The notes under the pieces: model-generated | What the model was told of the DNA's origin: nothing | What the model saw: only the letters and a program-made list of their open reading frames with translations | Database searches by the model: none | Translations under genes and position numbers: made by a program | In this document: positions 38,339 to 50,429 of the stretch, piece after piece | Layout: the number at the start of each line of letters is the position of its first letter | Numbering within the stretch: the stretch's first letter is position 1 | Assembly (NCBI RefSeq): GCF_902686445.1 | Contig: NC_062225.1 | Location: forward strand, 93,174,581 to 93,238,580 | Origin: Sciurus carolinensis | Taxonomy: Eukaryota > Chordata > Mammalia > Rodentia > Sciuridae | Direction of reading: 5' to 3' | DNA length: 64,000 bases

Positions 38339-39415
38339 TGTGATGGTCGGGTGACCCCATTGCCATCTATGAGACACTCAGTGTGATGGTCCGGTGACCC
38401 CATTGCCATCCAGGAGACACTCAGTGTGATGGTCGGGTGACCCCATTTCCACCCAGGAAATACTCAGTGTGATGGTCGGGTGACCCCATTGCCACCCAGA
38501 AGACAATCAGTGTGATGGTTGGGTGACCCCATTGCCACCCAGGAGACACTCAGTGTGATGGTCGGGTGACCACATTGCCATCCAGGAGACACTTAGTGTG
38601 ATGGTAGAGTGACCATTGCCATCCAGGAGACACTCAGTGTGATGGTCGGGTGACCCCATTGCCATCTATGATACACTCAGTGTGATGGTTGGGTGACCCA
38701 ATTGCCATCCAGGAGACACTCAGTGTGATGGTCAGGTGAACCCATTTCCATCCAGGAGACACTAAGTGTGATGGTCAGGTGACCCCATTGCCATCCAGGA
38801 GACACTAAGTGTGATGGTTGGGTGACCCAATTGCCATCCAGGAGACACTCAGTGTGATGGTCGGGCGACCCCATTGCCATCTATGAGACACTAAGTGTGA
38901 TGCCGGGTGACTCCATTGTCATCTATGAGACACTAATTGTGATGGTCGGGTGACCCCATTGCCACCCAGGAGACACTCAGTGTGATGGTCCGGTGACCCC
39001 ATTTCCATCCAGGAGACACTCAGTGTGATGGTCGGGTGACCCCATTGCCATTAAGGAGACACTAAGTGTGTTGGTCGGGTGACCCATTGTCATCTATGAG
39101 ACACTAAGTGTGATGGTAGCGTGAACCCATTGCCATCCATCAGACTCTCAGTGTGATGGTCGGATGACCCCATTGCCATCTTTGAGACATTAAGTGTGAT
39201 GGTCGAGTGACCCCATTGCCATCAGGAGATACTAAGTGTGATGGTCAGGTGACCCTATTGCCATCCAGAGGACATTAAGTGTGATGGTCGGGTGACCCCA
39301 TTGCCATCTATGAGACACTAAGTGTGATGGTCGGGTGACCCCATTGCCATCTATGAGACACTAAGTGTGATGGTCGGGTGACCCCATTGCCATCAGGAGA
39401 CACTAAGTGTGATGG

Positions 39416-42400
39416 TCAGGTGACCCCATTGCCATCCAGGAGTCATTAAGTGTGATGGTCGGGTGACCCCAAGCCATCTATGAGACAATAAGTGTGATGG
39501 TTGGGTGACCCATTGCCGTCTATGAGACACTAAGTGTGATGGTTGGGTGACCCCATTGCCACCCAGGAGACACTCAGTGTGATGGTCGGGTGACCCCATT
39601 GCCATCCAGGAGACACTCAGTGTGATGGTCGGGTGATCCCTTTGCCACCCAGGAGACACTCAGTGTGAAGGTCGGGTGACCACATTGCCAGCCAGGAGAT
39701 ACTCAGTGTGATGGTCGGGTGACCGCATGTCCACCCAGGAGACACTCAGTGTGATGGTCGGGTGACCCCATTGCCATCTATGAGACACTAAGTGTGATGG
39801 TAGGGTGACCCCATTGCCATCTATGAGACACTCAGTGTGATGGTCGGGTGACCCAACTGCCATCTTTGAGACTTAAGTGTGATTGTCGGGTGACCCCATT
39901 GCCATCAGGAGACACTAAGTGTGATGGTCAGGAGACCCTATTGCCATCCAGGAGACAGTAAGTGTGATGATCGGGTGACCCCAATCCCATCTATGAGACA
40001 CTAAGTGTGATGGTCTGATGACCCCATTGCCATCTATTAGACACTAAGTGTGTTGGTCAGGTGACCCCATTGCCATCCAGGAGTCATTAATTGTGATGGT
40101 CGGGTGACCCCATTGCCATCTATGAGACACTCAGTGTGATGGTCGGGTGACCCCATTGCCATCCAGGAGACACTAAGTGTGATGGTCGGGTGACCCCATT
40201 GCCATCTATAATACACTAAGTGTGATGGTCGGGTGACCCCATTGCCATCCAGGAGACACTCAGTGTGATGGTCAGGTGACCCCATTGCCATCCAGGAGAC
40301 ACTCAGTGTGATGGTCGGGTGACCCCATTGCCACCCAGGAGACACTCAGTGTGATGGTCGGGTGACCCCATTGCCACCCAGGAGACACTCAGTGTGATGG
40401 TCGGGTGACCCCATTGCCATCCAGGAGACACTCAGTGTGATGGTCGGGTGACCCCATTGCCACCCAGAGACACTAAGTGTGATGGTCGGGTGACCCCATT
40501 GCCACCCAGGAGACAATCAGTGTGATGGTCGGGTGACGCCATTGCCATCTATGAGACACTCAGTGTGATGGTCCGGTGACCCCATTGCCATCCAGGAGAC
40601 ACTCAGTGTGATGGTCGGGTGACCCCATTGCCACCCAGGAAATACTCAGTGTGATGGTCGGGTGACCCCATTGCCACCCAGGAGACAATCAGTGTGATGG
40701 TTGGGTGACCCCATTGCCACCCAGGAGACACTCAGTGTGATGGTCGGGTGACCCCATTGCCATCTATGATACACTAAGTGTGATGGTCTGGTGACCCCAT
40801 TGCCATCTATGAGACACTAAGTGTGATGGTCGGGTGACTCCATTGTCATCTATGAGACACTAAGTGTGATGGTCGGGTGACCCCGTTGCCACCCAGGGGA
40901 CACTCAGTGTGATGGTCGTGTGACCCCATTTCCATCTAGGAGACACTCAGTGTGAAGGTCGGGTGACCCCATTGCCACCCAGGAGACACTCAATGTGATG
41001 GTCGGGTGACCCCATTGACATCCAGGAGACACTAACTGTGATGGTCCAGTGACCCTATTGCCATCTATGAGACACTCAGTGTGATGGTCGGGTGACCCCA
41101 TTGCCACCCAAAAGACACCCAGTGTGATAGTCGGGTGACCCCATTGCCACCCAGGAGACACTCAGTGTGATGGTCGGGTGACCCCATTGCCATCCAGGAG
41201 ACACTAAGTGTGATGGTCGGGTGACCCATTGCCATCTATGAGATACTAAGTGTGATGGTCGGGTGACCCCTTTGGCATCTATGATACACTAAGTGTGTTG
41301 GTCGGGTGACCCCATTGCCATCCAGGAGACACTAAGTGTGATGGACGGGTGACCCCATTGCCATCTATGAGACACTCAGTGTGATGGTCTTGTGACCCCA
41401 TTGCCATCTATGATACACTCTGTGTGATGGTCGGTTGACCCCATTGTCATCCAGGAGACAATCAGTGTGATGGTCGGGTGTCTCCATTGCCATCTATGAG
41501 ACACTAAGTGTGATGGTCGGGTGACCCCATTGCCACCCAGGAGACAATCAGTGTGATGGTCGGGTGACCCCATTGCCATCTATGATACACTCAGTGTGAT
41601 TGTCGGGTGACCCCATTGCCATCTATGAGACACTCAGTGTGATGGTCGGGTGACCCCATTGCCATCCAGGAGACACTCAGTGTGATGGTCGGGTGACCCC
41701 ATTGCCACCCAGGAGAAACTCAGTGTGATGGTCGGGTGACCCCATGCCATCTATGAGACACTCAGTGTGATGGTCGGGTGACCCCATTGACACCCAGGAG
41801 ACACTCTGTGTGATATTCGGGTGACCCTATTGCCATCCAGGGGACAATCAGTGTAATGGTCGGGTGACCCCATTGCCATCTATGAGACAGTAAGTGTGAT
41901 GGTCGGGTGACCCCATTGCCATCTATGAGACACTCAGTGTGATGGTCGGGTGACCCCATTGCCACCCAGGAGACACTCAGAGTGATGGTCGGGTGACCCC
42001 ATTTCCACCCAGGAGACCCTATGTGTGATGGTCGGGTGACCCCATTGCCACCCAGGAGACACTCAGTGTGATGGTCGGGTGACCCCATTGCCATCCAGGA
42101 GACACTCAGTGTAATGGTCAGGTGACCCCATTGCCATCCAGGAGTCATTAAGTGTGATGGTCGGGTGACCCCAAGCCATCTATGAGACAATAAGTGTGAT
42201 GGTTGGGTGACCCATTGCCGTCTATGAGACACTAAGTGTGATGGTTGGGTGACCCCATTGCCACCCAGGAGACACTCAGTGTGATGGTCGGGTGACCCCA
42301 TTGCCATCCAGGAGACACTCAGTGTGATGGTCGGGTGATCCCTTTGCCACCCAGGAGACACTCAGTGTGAAGGTCGGGTGACCACATTGCCAGCCAGGAG

Positions 42401-44995
42401 ATACTCAGTGTGATGGTCGGGTGACCGCATGTCCACCCAGGAGACACTCAGTGTGATGGTCGGGTGACCCCATTGCCATCTATGAGACACTAAGTGTGAT
42501 GGTAGGGTGAACCCATTGCCATCTATGAGACACTCAGTGTGATGGTCGGGTGACCCAACTGCCATCTTTGAGACTTAAGTGTGATTGTCGGGTGACCCCA
42601 TTGCCATCAGGAGACACTAAGTGTGATGGTCAGGAGACCCTATTGCCATCCAGGAGACAGTAAGTGTGATGATCGGGTGACCCCAATCCCATCTATGAGA
42701 CACTAAGTGTGATGGTCTGATGACCCCATTGCCATCTATTAGACACTAAGTGTGTTGGTCAGGTGACCCCATTGCCATCCAGGAGTCATTAATTGTGATG
42801 GTCGGGTGACCCCATTGCCATCTATGAGACACTCAGTGTGATGGTCGGGTGACCCCATTGCCATCCAGGAGACACTAAGTGTGATGGTCGGGTGACCCCA
42901 TTGCCATCTATAATACACTAAGTGTGATGGTCGGGTGACCCCATTGCCATCCAGGAGACACTCAGTGTGATGGTCAGGTGACCCCATTGCCATCCAGGAG
43001 ACACTCAGTGTGATGGTCGGGTGACCCCATTGCCACCCAGGAGACACTCAGTGTGATGGTCGGGTGACCCCATTGCCACCCAGGAGACACTCAGTGTGAT
43101 GGTCGGGTGACCCCATTGCCATCCAGGAGACACTCAGTGTGATGGTCGGGTGACCCCATTGCCACCCAGAGACACTAAGTGTGATGGTCGGGTGACCCCA
43201 TTGCCACCCAGGAGACAATCAGTGTGATGGTCGGGTGACGCCATTGCCATCTATGAGACACTCAGTGTGATGGTCCGGTGACCCCATTGCCATCCAGGAG
43301 ACACTCAGTGTGATGGTCGGGTGACCCCATTGCCACCCAGGAAATACTCAGTGTGATGGTCGGGTGACCCCATTGCCACCCAGGAGACAATCAGTGTGAT
43401 GGTTGGGTGACCCCATTGCCACCCAGGAGACACTCAGTGTGATGGTCGGGTGACCCCATTGCCATCTATGATACACTAAGTGTGATGGTCTGGTGACCCC
43501 ATTGCCATCTATGAGACACTAAGTGTGATGGTCGGGTGACTCCATTGTCATCTATGAGACACTAAGTGTGATGGTCGGGTGACCCCGTTGCCACCCAGGG
43601 GACACTCAGTGTGATGGTCGTGTGACCCCATTTCCATCTAGGAGACACTCAGTGTGAAGGTCGGGTGACCCCATTGCCACCCAGGAGACACTCAATGTGA
43701 TGGTCGGGTGACCCCATTGACATCCAGGAGACACTAACTGTGATGGTCCAGTGACCCTATTGCCATCTATGAGACACTCAGTGTGATGGTCGGGTGACCC
43801 CATTGCCACCCAAAAGACACCCAGTGTGATAGTCGGGTGACCCCATTGCCACCCAGGAGACACTCAGTGTGATGGTCGGGTGACCCCATTGCCATCCAGG
43901 AGACACTAAGTGTGATGGTCGGGTGACCCATTGCCATCTATGAGATACTAAGTGTGATGGTCGGGTGACCCCTTTGGCATCTATGATACACTAAGTGTGT
44001 TGGTCGGGTGACCCCATTGCCATCCAGGAGACACTAAGTGTGATGGACGGGTGACCCCATTGCCATCTATGAGACACTCAGTGTGATGGTCTTGTGACCC
44101 CATTGCCATCTATGATACACTCTGTGTGATGGTCGGTTGACCCCATTGCCATCCAGGAGACACTCAGTGTGATGGTCGGGTGACCTCATTGCCACCCAGG
44201 AGACACTAAGTGTGATGGACGGGTGACCCCATTGCCATCTATGAGACACTCAGTGTGATGGTCTTGTGACCCCATTGCCATCTATGATACACTCTGTGTG
44301 ATGGTCGGTTGACCCCATTGTCATCCAGGAGACAATCAGTGTGATGGTCGGGTGTCTCCATTGCCATCTATGAGACACTAAGTGTGATGGTCGGGTGACC
44401 CCATTGCCACCCAGGAGACAATCAGTGTGATGGTCGGGTGACCCCATTGCCATCTATGATACACTCAGTGTGATTGTCGGGTGACCCCATTGCCATCTAT
44501 GAGACACTCAGTGTGATCGTCGGGTGACCCCATTGCCATCCAGGAGACACTCAGTGTGATAGTCGGGTGACCCCATTGCCACCCAGGAGAAACTCAGTGT
44601 GATGGTCGGGTGACCCCATGCCATCTATGAGACACTCAGTGTGATGGTCGGGTGACCCCATTGACACCCAGGAGACACTCTGTGTGATATTCGGGTGACC
44701 CTATTGCCATCCAGGGGACAATCAGTGTAATGGTCGGGTGACCCCATTGCCATCTATGAGACAGTAAGTGTGATGGTCGGGTGACCCCATTGCCATCTAT
44801 GAGACACTCAGTGTGATGGTCGGGTGACCCCATTGCCACCCAGGAGACACTCAGAGTGATGGTCGGGTGACCCCATTTCCACCCAGGAGACCCTATGTGT
44901 GATGGTCGGGTGACCCCATTGCCACCCAGGAGACACTCAGTGTGATGGTCGGGTGACCCCATTGCCATCCAGGAGACACTCAGTGTAATGGTCGG
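39416..44995 (+). repeat. 2.7-kb tandem duplication inside the array, near identical
   Basis: About 39,416-42,117 is followed directly by a second copy, about 42,118-44,995, at a constant offset of 2,702 bp. In the rows compared the copies differ at very few bases (for example about 39,808 versus 42,510). From about 44,140 the second copy carries an additional 172 bp (four units), which raises the offset to 2,874 bp. The junction lies near 42,117-42,120, where the unit 'gtaatggtca' combines the two ends. It is the freshest large duplication visible in the array. Confidence 0.88.
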
Positions 44996-47173
44996 GTGAC
45001 CCCATTGCCATCCAGGAGCCACTCAGTGTGATGGTCGGGTGACCCCATTGCCATCCAGGAGATACTCAGTGTGATGGTCGGGTGACCCCATTGCCATCCA
45101 GGAGACACTCAGTGTGATGGTCGGGTGACCCCATTGCCATCTATGAGACACTAAGTGTGATGGTCGGGTGACCCCATTGCCATCTATGAGACACTCAGTG
45201 TGATGTTCGGGTGACCCCATTGCCACCGAGGAGACACTCAGTGTGATGGTTGGGTGACCCCATTGCCATCTATGAGACACTCAGTGTGATGGTCGGGTGA
45301 CCCCATTGCCACCCAGGAGACACTAAGTGTGATGGTCGGGTGACCCCATTGCCATCTATGAGACACTAAGTGTGATGGTCGGGTGACCCCATTGCCGTCT
45401 ATGAGACACTAAGTGTGATGGTCGGGTGACCCCATTGTCATCTATGAGACACGCAGTGTGATGGTCCGGTGACCATATTGCCATCCAGGAGACACTCAGT
45501 GTGAAGGTCGGGTGACCCCATTGCCATCTATGAGATACTAAGTTTGATGGTCGGGTGACCCCATTGCCACCCAGGAGACACTCAGTGTGATGGTCGGGTG
45601 ACCCCATTGCCATCTATGAGATACTAAGTTTGATGGTCGGGTGACCCCATTGCCACCCAGGAGACACTCAGTGTGATGGTCGGGTGACCCCATTGCCATC
45701 CAGGACACACTCATTGCGATGGTCGGGTGACCCCATTGCCATCCAGGAGACATTCAGTGTGATGGTCAGGTGACCCCATTGCCATCTATGAGACACTCAG
45801 TGTGATGGTCGGGTGACCCCATTGCCCCCCAGGAGACACTCAGTGTGATGGTCGGGTGACCCCATTGCCACCCAGGAGAAACTCAGTTAGATGGTCGGGT
45901 GACCCCATGCCATCTATGAGACACTCAGTGTGATGGTCGGGTGACCCCATTTCCACCCAGGAGACACTCAGTGTGATGGTTGGGTGACCACTTTGCCATC
46001 CAAGAGACACTACGTGTGATGGTCGGGTGACCCCATTGCCACCCAGGAGACACTCAGTGTGATGGTCGGGTGACCCCATTGCCATCCAGGAGACACTCAG
46101 TGTGATGGTCGGGTGACCCCATTGCCATCCAGGAGACACTCCGAGTGTTGGTCGGGTAATTCCATTGCCATCCAGGAGACACTCAGTGTGATGGTCGGGT
46201 GACCCCATTACCACCCAGGAGACACTCAGAGTGATGGTCGGGTGACCCCATTGCCATCCAGGAGACACTAAGTGTGAAGTCGTGTGACCCCATTGTCATC
46301 TATGAGACACTAAGTGTGATGGTCGGGTGACCCCATTGCCATCCAGGAGACACTCAGTGTGATGCTCGGGTGACCCCTTTGCCACCCAGGAGACACTCAG
46401 TGTGATGGTGCGGTGACCCCATTGCCACCCAGGAGACACTAAGTGTGATGTTCGGGTGACCCCATTGCCATCTATGAGACACTTAGCGTGATGCTCGGGT
46501 GACCCCATTGCCATCTATGAGACACTAAGTGTGATGGTCGGGTGATCCCATTCCCATCTATGGGACAGTAAGTGTGATGGTCGGGTGACCCCATTGCCAT
46601 CTATGAGACACTAAGTGTGATGGTCAGGTGACCCCATTGCCATCCAGGAGACACTCAGTGTGATGGTAGGTGACCCCATGACCATCTATGAGACACTCAG
46701 TGTGATGGTCGGGTGACCCCATTGCCATCTATGAGACACTCAGTGTGATGGTCGGGTGACCCCATTGCCATCCAGGAGACACTAAGTGTGATGGTCGGGT
46801 GACCCCATTGCCATCTATGAGACACTCAGTGTGATGGTCGGGTGACCCCATTGCCATCCAGGAAACACTAAGTTTGATGGTAGTGTGACCCCATTGCCAT
46901 CTATGAGACACTAAGTGTGATGGTCGGGTGACCCCATTGCCACCCAGGAGACAGTAAGTGTGATGGTCGGCTGACCCCATTGCCATCTATGAGACACTAA
47001 GTTTGATGGTAGGGTGACCCCATTGCCACCCAAGATACACTCAGTGTGATGGTCGGGTGACCCCATTGCCACCCAGGAGACACTCAGTGTGATGGTCGGG
47101 TGACCCCATTGCCATCCAGGAGACACTCAGTGTGATGGTAGGGTGACCCCATTGCCATCTATGAGACACTAAG

Positions 47174-47603
47174 TGTCACGGTTTGGATGTGAAGTGTCCC
47201 CAGAACCTCACGTGAGATAATGCAGGAGGGTTCAGAGGAGAAATGGTTGGGTTCTGAGTTTTAACCCAATTGGTGAATTAATCCCTTGCTAGGGATTAAC
47301 TGAGTGGTTATAGAAGTGGTGAGTGTGGCTGGAGGACGTGGGAATGTAGTCTCTACTTTGGGTATATATTTGTGTCTGGCAAGTGGACACCTCTCTCTGC
47401 TTCTTGACCAGCATGTGAGCTGCTTACCTTTGCTACCCTCTCCTGCCATGATGTCCTACCTCACCTCGAGCCCAGAAGAATGGAGTCTGCTGTTAATGGA
47501 CTGAGACCTCTGAAACCCTGATGAGCCCTCTAGCACACTCCTCCTCCTGCACAGTTGTTCTGGTGGGGTCTTTTAGTGGCAGCAGGGAAATAGCTGGTGA
47601 ACA
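47174..47603 (+). mobile_element. MaLR-type solo LTR at the right edge of the large array
   Basis: It begins TGTCACGGTTTGGATGTG and contains ggtgaattaatcccttgcta, gccatgatgtcctacctcac and ggactgagacctctgaaacc. It ends near gtcttttagtggcagcagg...agctggtgaaca. This order matches an LTR repeat abundant in squirrel-family genomes that has the general design of ERVL-MaLR LTRs (from memory). Its first base follows the last array unit with no gap. No internal retroviral coding sequence is present, so it is a solo LTR. Confidence 0.7.
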
Positions 47604-50045
47604 TTAAGAACTGTCTCAAAGTCAGGGTAGAGTCCTGGAGAGGCCCTTTCCCTTAGAGGGGCACCTTGCTAACATCTCCCTCTGGGCCTTCCTGTCCCCA
47701 GCTCCCTGGGACAGTGGGTTTCTGCTGTCCAATGCCACCTCGCTGGTGGTCCTTTGTTGTGCCAGCCTGAGGAAAATCCCACAGAACCAGGTTTCTGAAC
47801 TCCGGCTTGGAGCAGCGGGAGCAGAGCGGTGGCCCTGCCTCTCAGCCCACCCTCCCTGGACAGGCGGGCCTGGCCTGGGCAAGCTCTTCGGAGTGGGGTG
47901 GCCTCTACTTCACCACCTAGGCTGGGCTGGGCTGGGCTGGTCATCTGATGGTGCACCTCCTCACTCCTGGTCACCAGCTGCAAGGTGCTCGCTCACAGGC
48001 CCAGGTCTGGCAAAGTTGCGACCCAAGCGTAAGGATGAATTTTATTTTGGACCAGAGACAGACACCTACAAGTACACACTGAATTATCACCTCCTCTTTC
48101 TTAAGGGTGATGAATTTTAGTAAAAATGTAATGCTGTTTTAATAAAAAGTACTGGGAATTGAAGTACTCTCCGTCATGACGTTCTAGCTAGTGTCTGGTA
48201 GGTAGAACTTGCTTTGCCAGGACTGGATAGTCCGGCTGGGACTCTTTCTGTGGGCTCCTCACATGCGTGTGGATGGTGAGAATGGGCTTCTCTGGGGGCT
48301 CCCTGAGGGACGGGCAAGGCTCTTCCTCCCTATTTTCTGTGGCAGGGGCCCGTCGGCGTGGGCACTGGCTGGGAGTGTGTTCAGAGGCGATTCAGGTGAG
48401 GAGGGGCTCGTAACTCGTGCTACCAATGATCAGAGCCTGTATGGACATCTTGAGGCCACGGAATCCAATTCTCACTTCTTCAGATGGAAAGTCAGAGGCG
48501 CAGGAAGAGCGTGCCCTGCAGTCAGAGCGCAGGTCTTCCCGTGAGGGGCGTCTCAGCTCGGGAGCGCGTGCAGGGAGCAAGGCCACCCAGGTCTGCACGG
48601 CGTGCGGAGCCTCCTTCTCCCACCACGCAGACATCGGCAGCTGGAGACTAGGAGCAGATCGCCCCTTCGTCACAGCCTGTTCACGGAACGATGGCTGCCT
48701 TCCTTCACGGTTCCCTTCAGCCAGCATGAGTGACCCTGCTGGCCGTGTCCCGGGCTCTGCCGAGGCTGCGTGCACCGAGTGCGGTGGAGCCAGGCTCTCT
48801 CTGCAGCAAGGTTCGCACACATTCCGTGCCCCTAGCATTCGAAGGAAAGCCTGGCTTCACTCAGGACTTTACAGTCTGCCTTCCAGTTACGGCAGCGTCT
48901 CAAGGAAATAGTTAGCTCGCCAATTGACCTGTTGCTCCTGAGCCCCACCCTTCTCCTTCCAGGGTCTCCACCTCAGGTGGGGCTGGAAACCTGAAGCCCC
49001 CTGTTCACTCTCCCACCAGTTTCTGGTTAACTCCACCCTTGGGAAGCGCAGGTGGTTGATTAGCTTGATTAGCGGGAGGCGGAAGCAGGAGGGCTGCAGG
49101 CCCAGGGCCCCTGCAGGCTCCCCAGGTGCAGAGGACAGCTCAGGCACCCCCCAGAGGCCGCTGGCACTTCCTGACCTCGGGGTACCACTGCTGTCCTCCC
49201 ACATGTTAAGCCTCTCTCTGGGTGAAATATCTCAAGTCACTTCGGAGGGCTTCTGAACAAACACAAGGTATTTACTTTGATTCTCCTATTCACAACTGCA
49301 ATTGTGTGACTCCGGGAAGCCACCGGCCTAGGGGGAGGAGCAGCACCTGCATTTCTGAAGTGAGGCGCGCAGGTGTACGGCCTAGGGCTGTGGGTACTGC
49401 TGACCGAGACGCCGTAAGCCGGGCCAGGCAGATACTCAGACGTACTCATCACTTCCATAATGCCCCTTTCCCTCTCTTTGAACCATATGTATTCTATATA
49501 TTTTCAGTGCGTCTACTCTCCAGCGGGGGTCGGGAAGGAGACGTGGGAAGTTCTAACCCTCCAGGGTCATCATCCCTAGGCAAAGCACTGCGTTTTGTTT
49601 TCAGGAGAAAATCTGTGTCCCTGGGTGAGTCAGTCTCTTAGTGATTCTAGTCAAGCAGGGTGAGTCTTGGTCCACTCAGAGTCTCAGAGTCCTCTTGAAC
49701 ATGCCCCATGTTACTTCTCAGGGAATTTTAAGACAACTAGGAACCATTTGACATAGTGCAGAGCACAGCGAAGGCACTAGGTCAATTTTTAAAAAATTAT
49801 TTGTTGGGTTAAGGGACAGGAAAACAAAAGAAGGATGAGCACAGTGGTCAGAAGAGAAGGGACAGAGGGAGGACAAGAGGCTGGTGCTGTCCTAGACCCC
49901 TCACGTGCTGCGCAGGTGTGAGCGGCAGCGGCCTGTCTTCCCATCCTGCAACAGTGCTGCTCTGAAGTGGTGAAGAAGCGGCCCACCACTTCATGAAAAC
50001 AACGGAACCCAAAGTGAGTGGACCCAAGAACTAGGGAGGGAAAAG
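47604..50045. other. Unassigned GC-rich sequence, no recognisable gene
   Basis: Mostly GC-rich with a (GGGCT)4-like stretch at about 47,921-47,940 and CpG-containing DNA at about 48,480-48,800. Open frames of 60-164 codons overlap on both strands without known domains. One (48,417-48,911, plus) has a CTAC...HH arrangement that only superficially resembles a zinc finger. I see no exon or RNA gene I can support. Confidence 0.4.
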
Positions 50046-50049
50046 CCAG

Positions 50050-50215
50050 CGCTTGCCGGGAACTAACTGCTGTATATGTACCGTTTCCTTTAATCAGCAA
50101 ATCAGTCCTATGGGACCAAGGCCACCGGGGCTCCCTTCTCATAGAGGAGGAATGGAGCTCAGGAAGGTCGCCGGCTTCCTGAGCCAGGCCCGGCTACACG
50201 TGGAGCAGCTCAGGG
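50050..50215 (+). mobile_element. MIR-type SINE relic
   Basis: The sequence follows the MIR core and tail pattern: tttcctttaatcagcaaatc (for atctcatttaatcctcacaac), cctatggga, ctcatagaggaggaatggag (for ttttacagatgaggaaactg), then ctcaggaaggt...ggctacacgtgg. It is strongly diverged. Confidence 0.5.
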
Positions 50216-50429
50216 TGTGCGTGCTTAGCTACAGCATGGCGCTGTCTGGATATCGCTCCCCTGTTGAGTTGCTAACAGCTGTCCTGAAGAACGGCAGCTT
50301 GCTGGCCTGTGGTCTGGTGACCCCAAGTCCAATCCCATGCTCCACACAAGCTAAATAGTGTCCTTTGAGCTATGTCTCAAGAAGACCAAAGCTACTCCAT
50401 TTGTGCAAAGATCAATAAAATAATTTAAA

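Larger units (their letters stand above)
14777..47173 (+). repeat. Giant minisatellite, 43-bp unit, about 750 copies (32.4 kb)
   Basis: One uninterrupted head-to-tail array. In plus orientation a unit reads ggtgaccccattgcca, then tccagg, cccagg or tctatg, then agacactcag or agacactaag, then tgtgatggtcg. Variable sites recur throughout: the 6-base block after ttgcca, c/a in cactcag/cactaag, and the CpG in ggtcggg (often ggtcagg, sometimes ggttggg). Units of 42 or 44 bp from single-base indels are scattered. The first unit (14777) has one base missing (gggtacccc for gggtgacccc). The last unit ends in ...gagacactaag at 47173. No other transposon interrupts it. Because 43 is not a multiple of 3, minus-strand frames cycle through all three readings and give frames of 60-199 codons with a 43-residue period. 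These have no features of a real gene. A 200-base gap (N) lies inside, so the copy number is approximate. Confidence 0.97.

Noticed and set aside
14777..47173. CRISPR-like direct repeats
   Set aside because: Units are contiguous with no unique spacers, the context is mammalian, and no cas-like gene is present. It is a minisatellite.
14777..47173. Dozens of minus-strand frames of 60-199 codons as a repeat-protein gene family
   Set aside because: They follow from a 43-bp period that is not a multiple of 3 and are ended by ordinary unit variants. There is no start context, splice pattern or conserved frame to support coding.
48417..48911. Possible C2H2 zinc finger (CTAC...HH)
   Set aside because: The spacing between the Cys and His pairs is wrong for a C2H2 finger, and no second finger follows.
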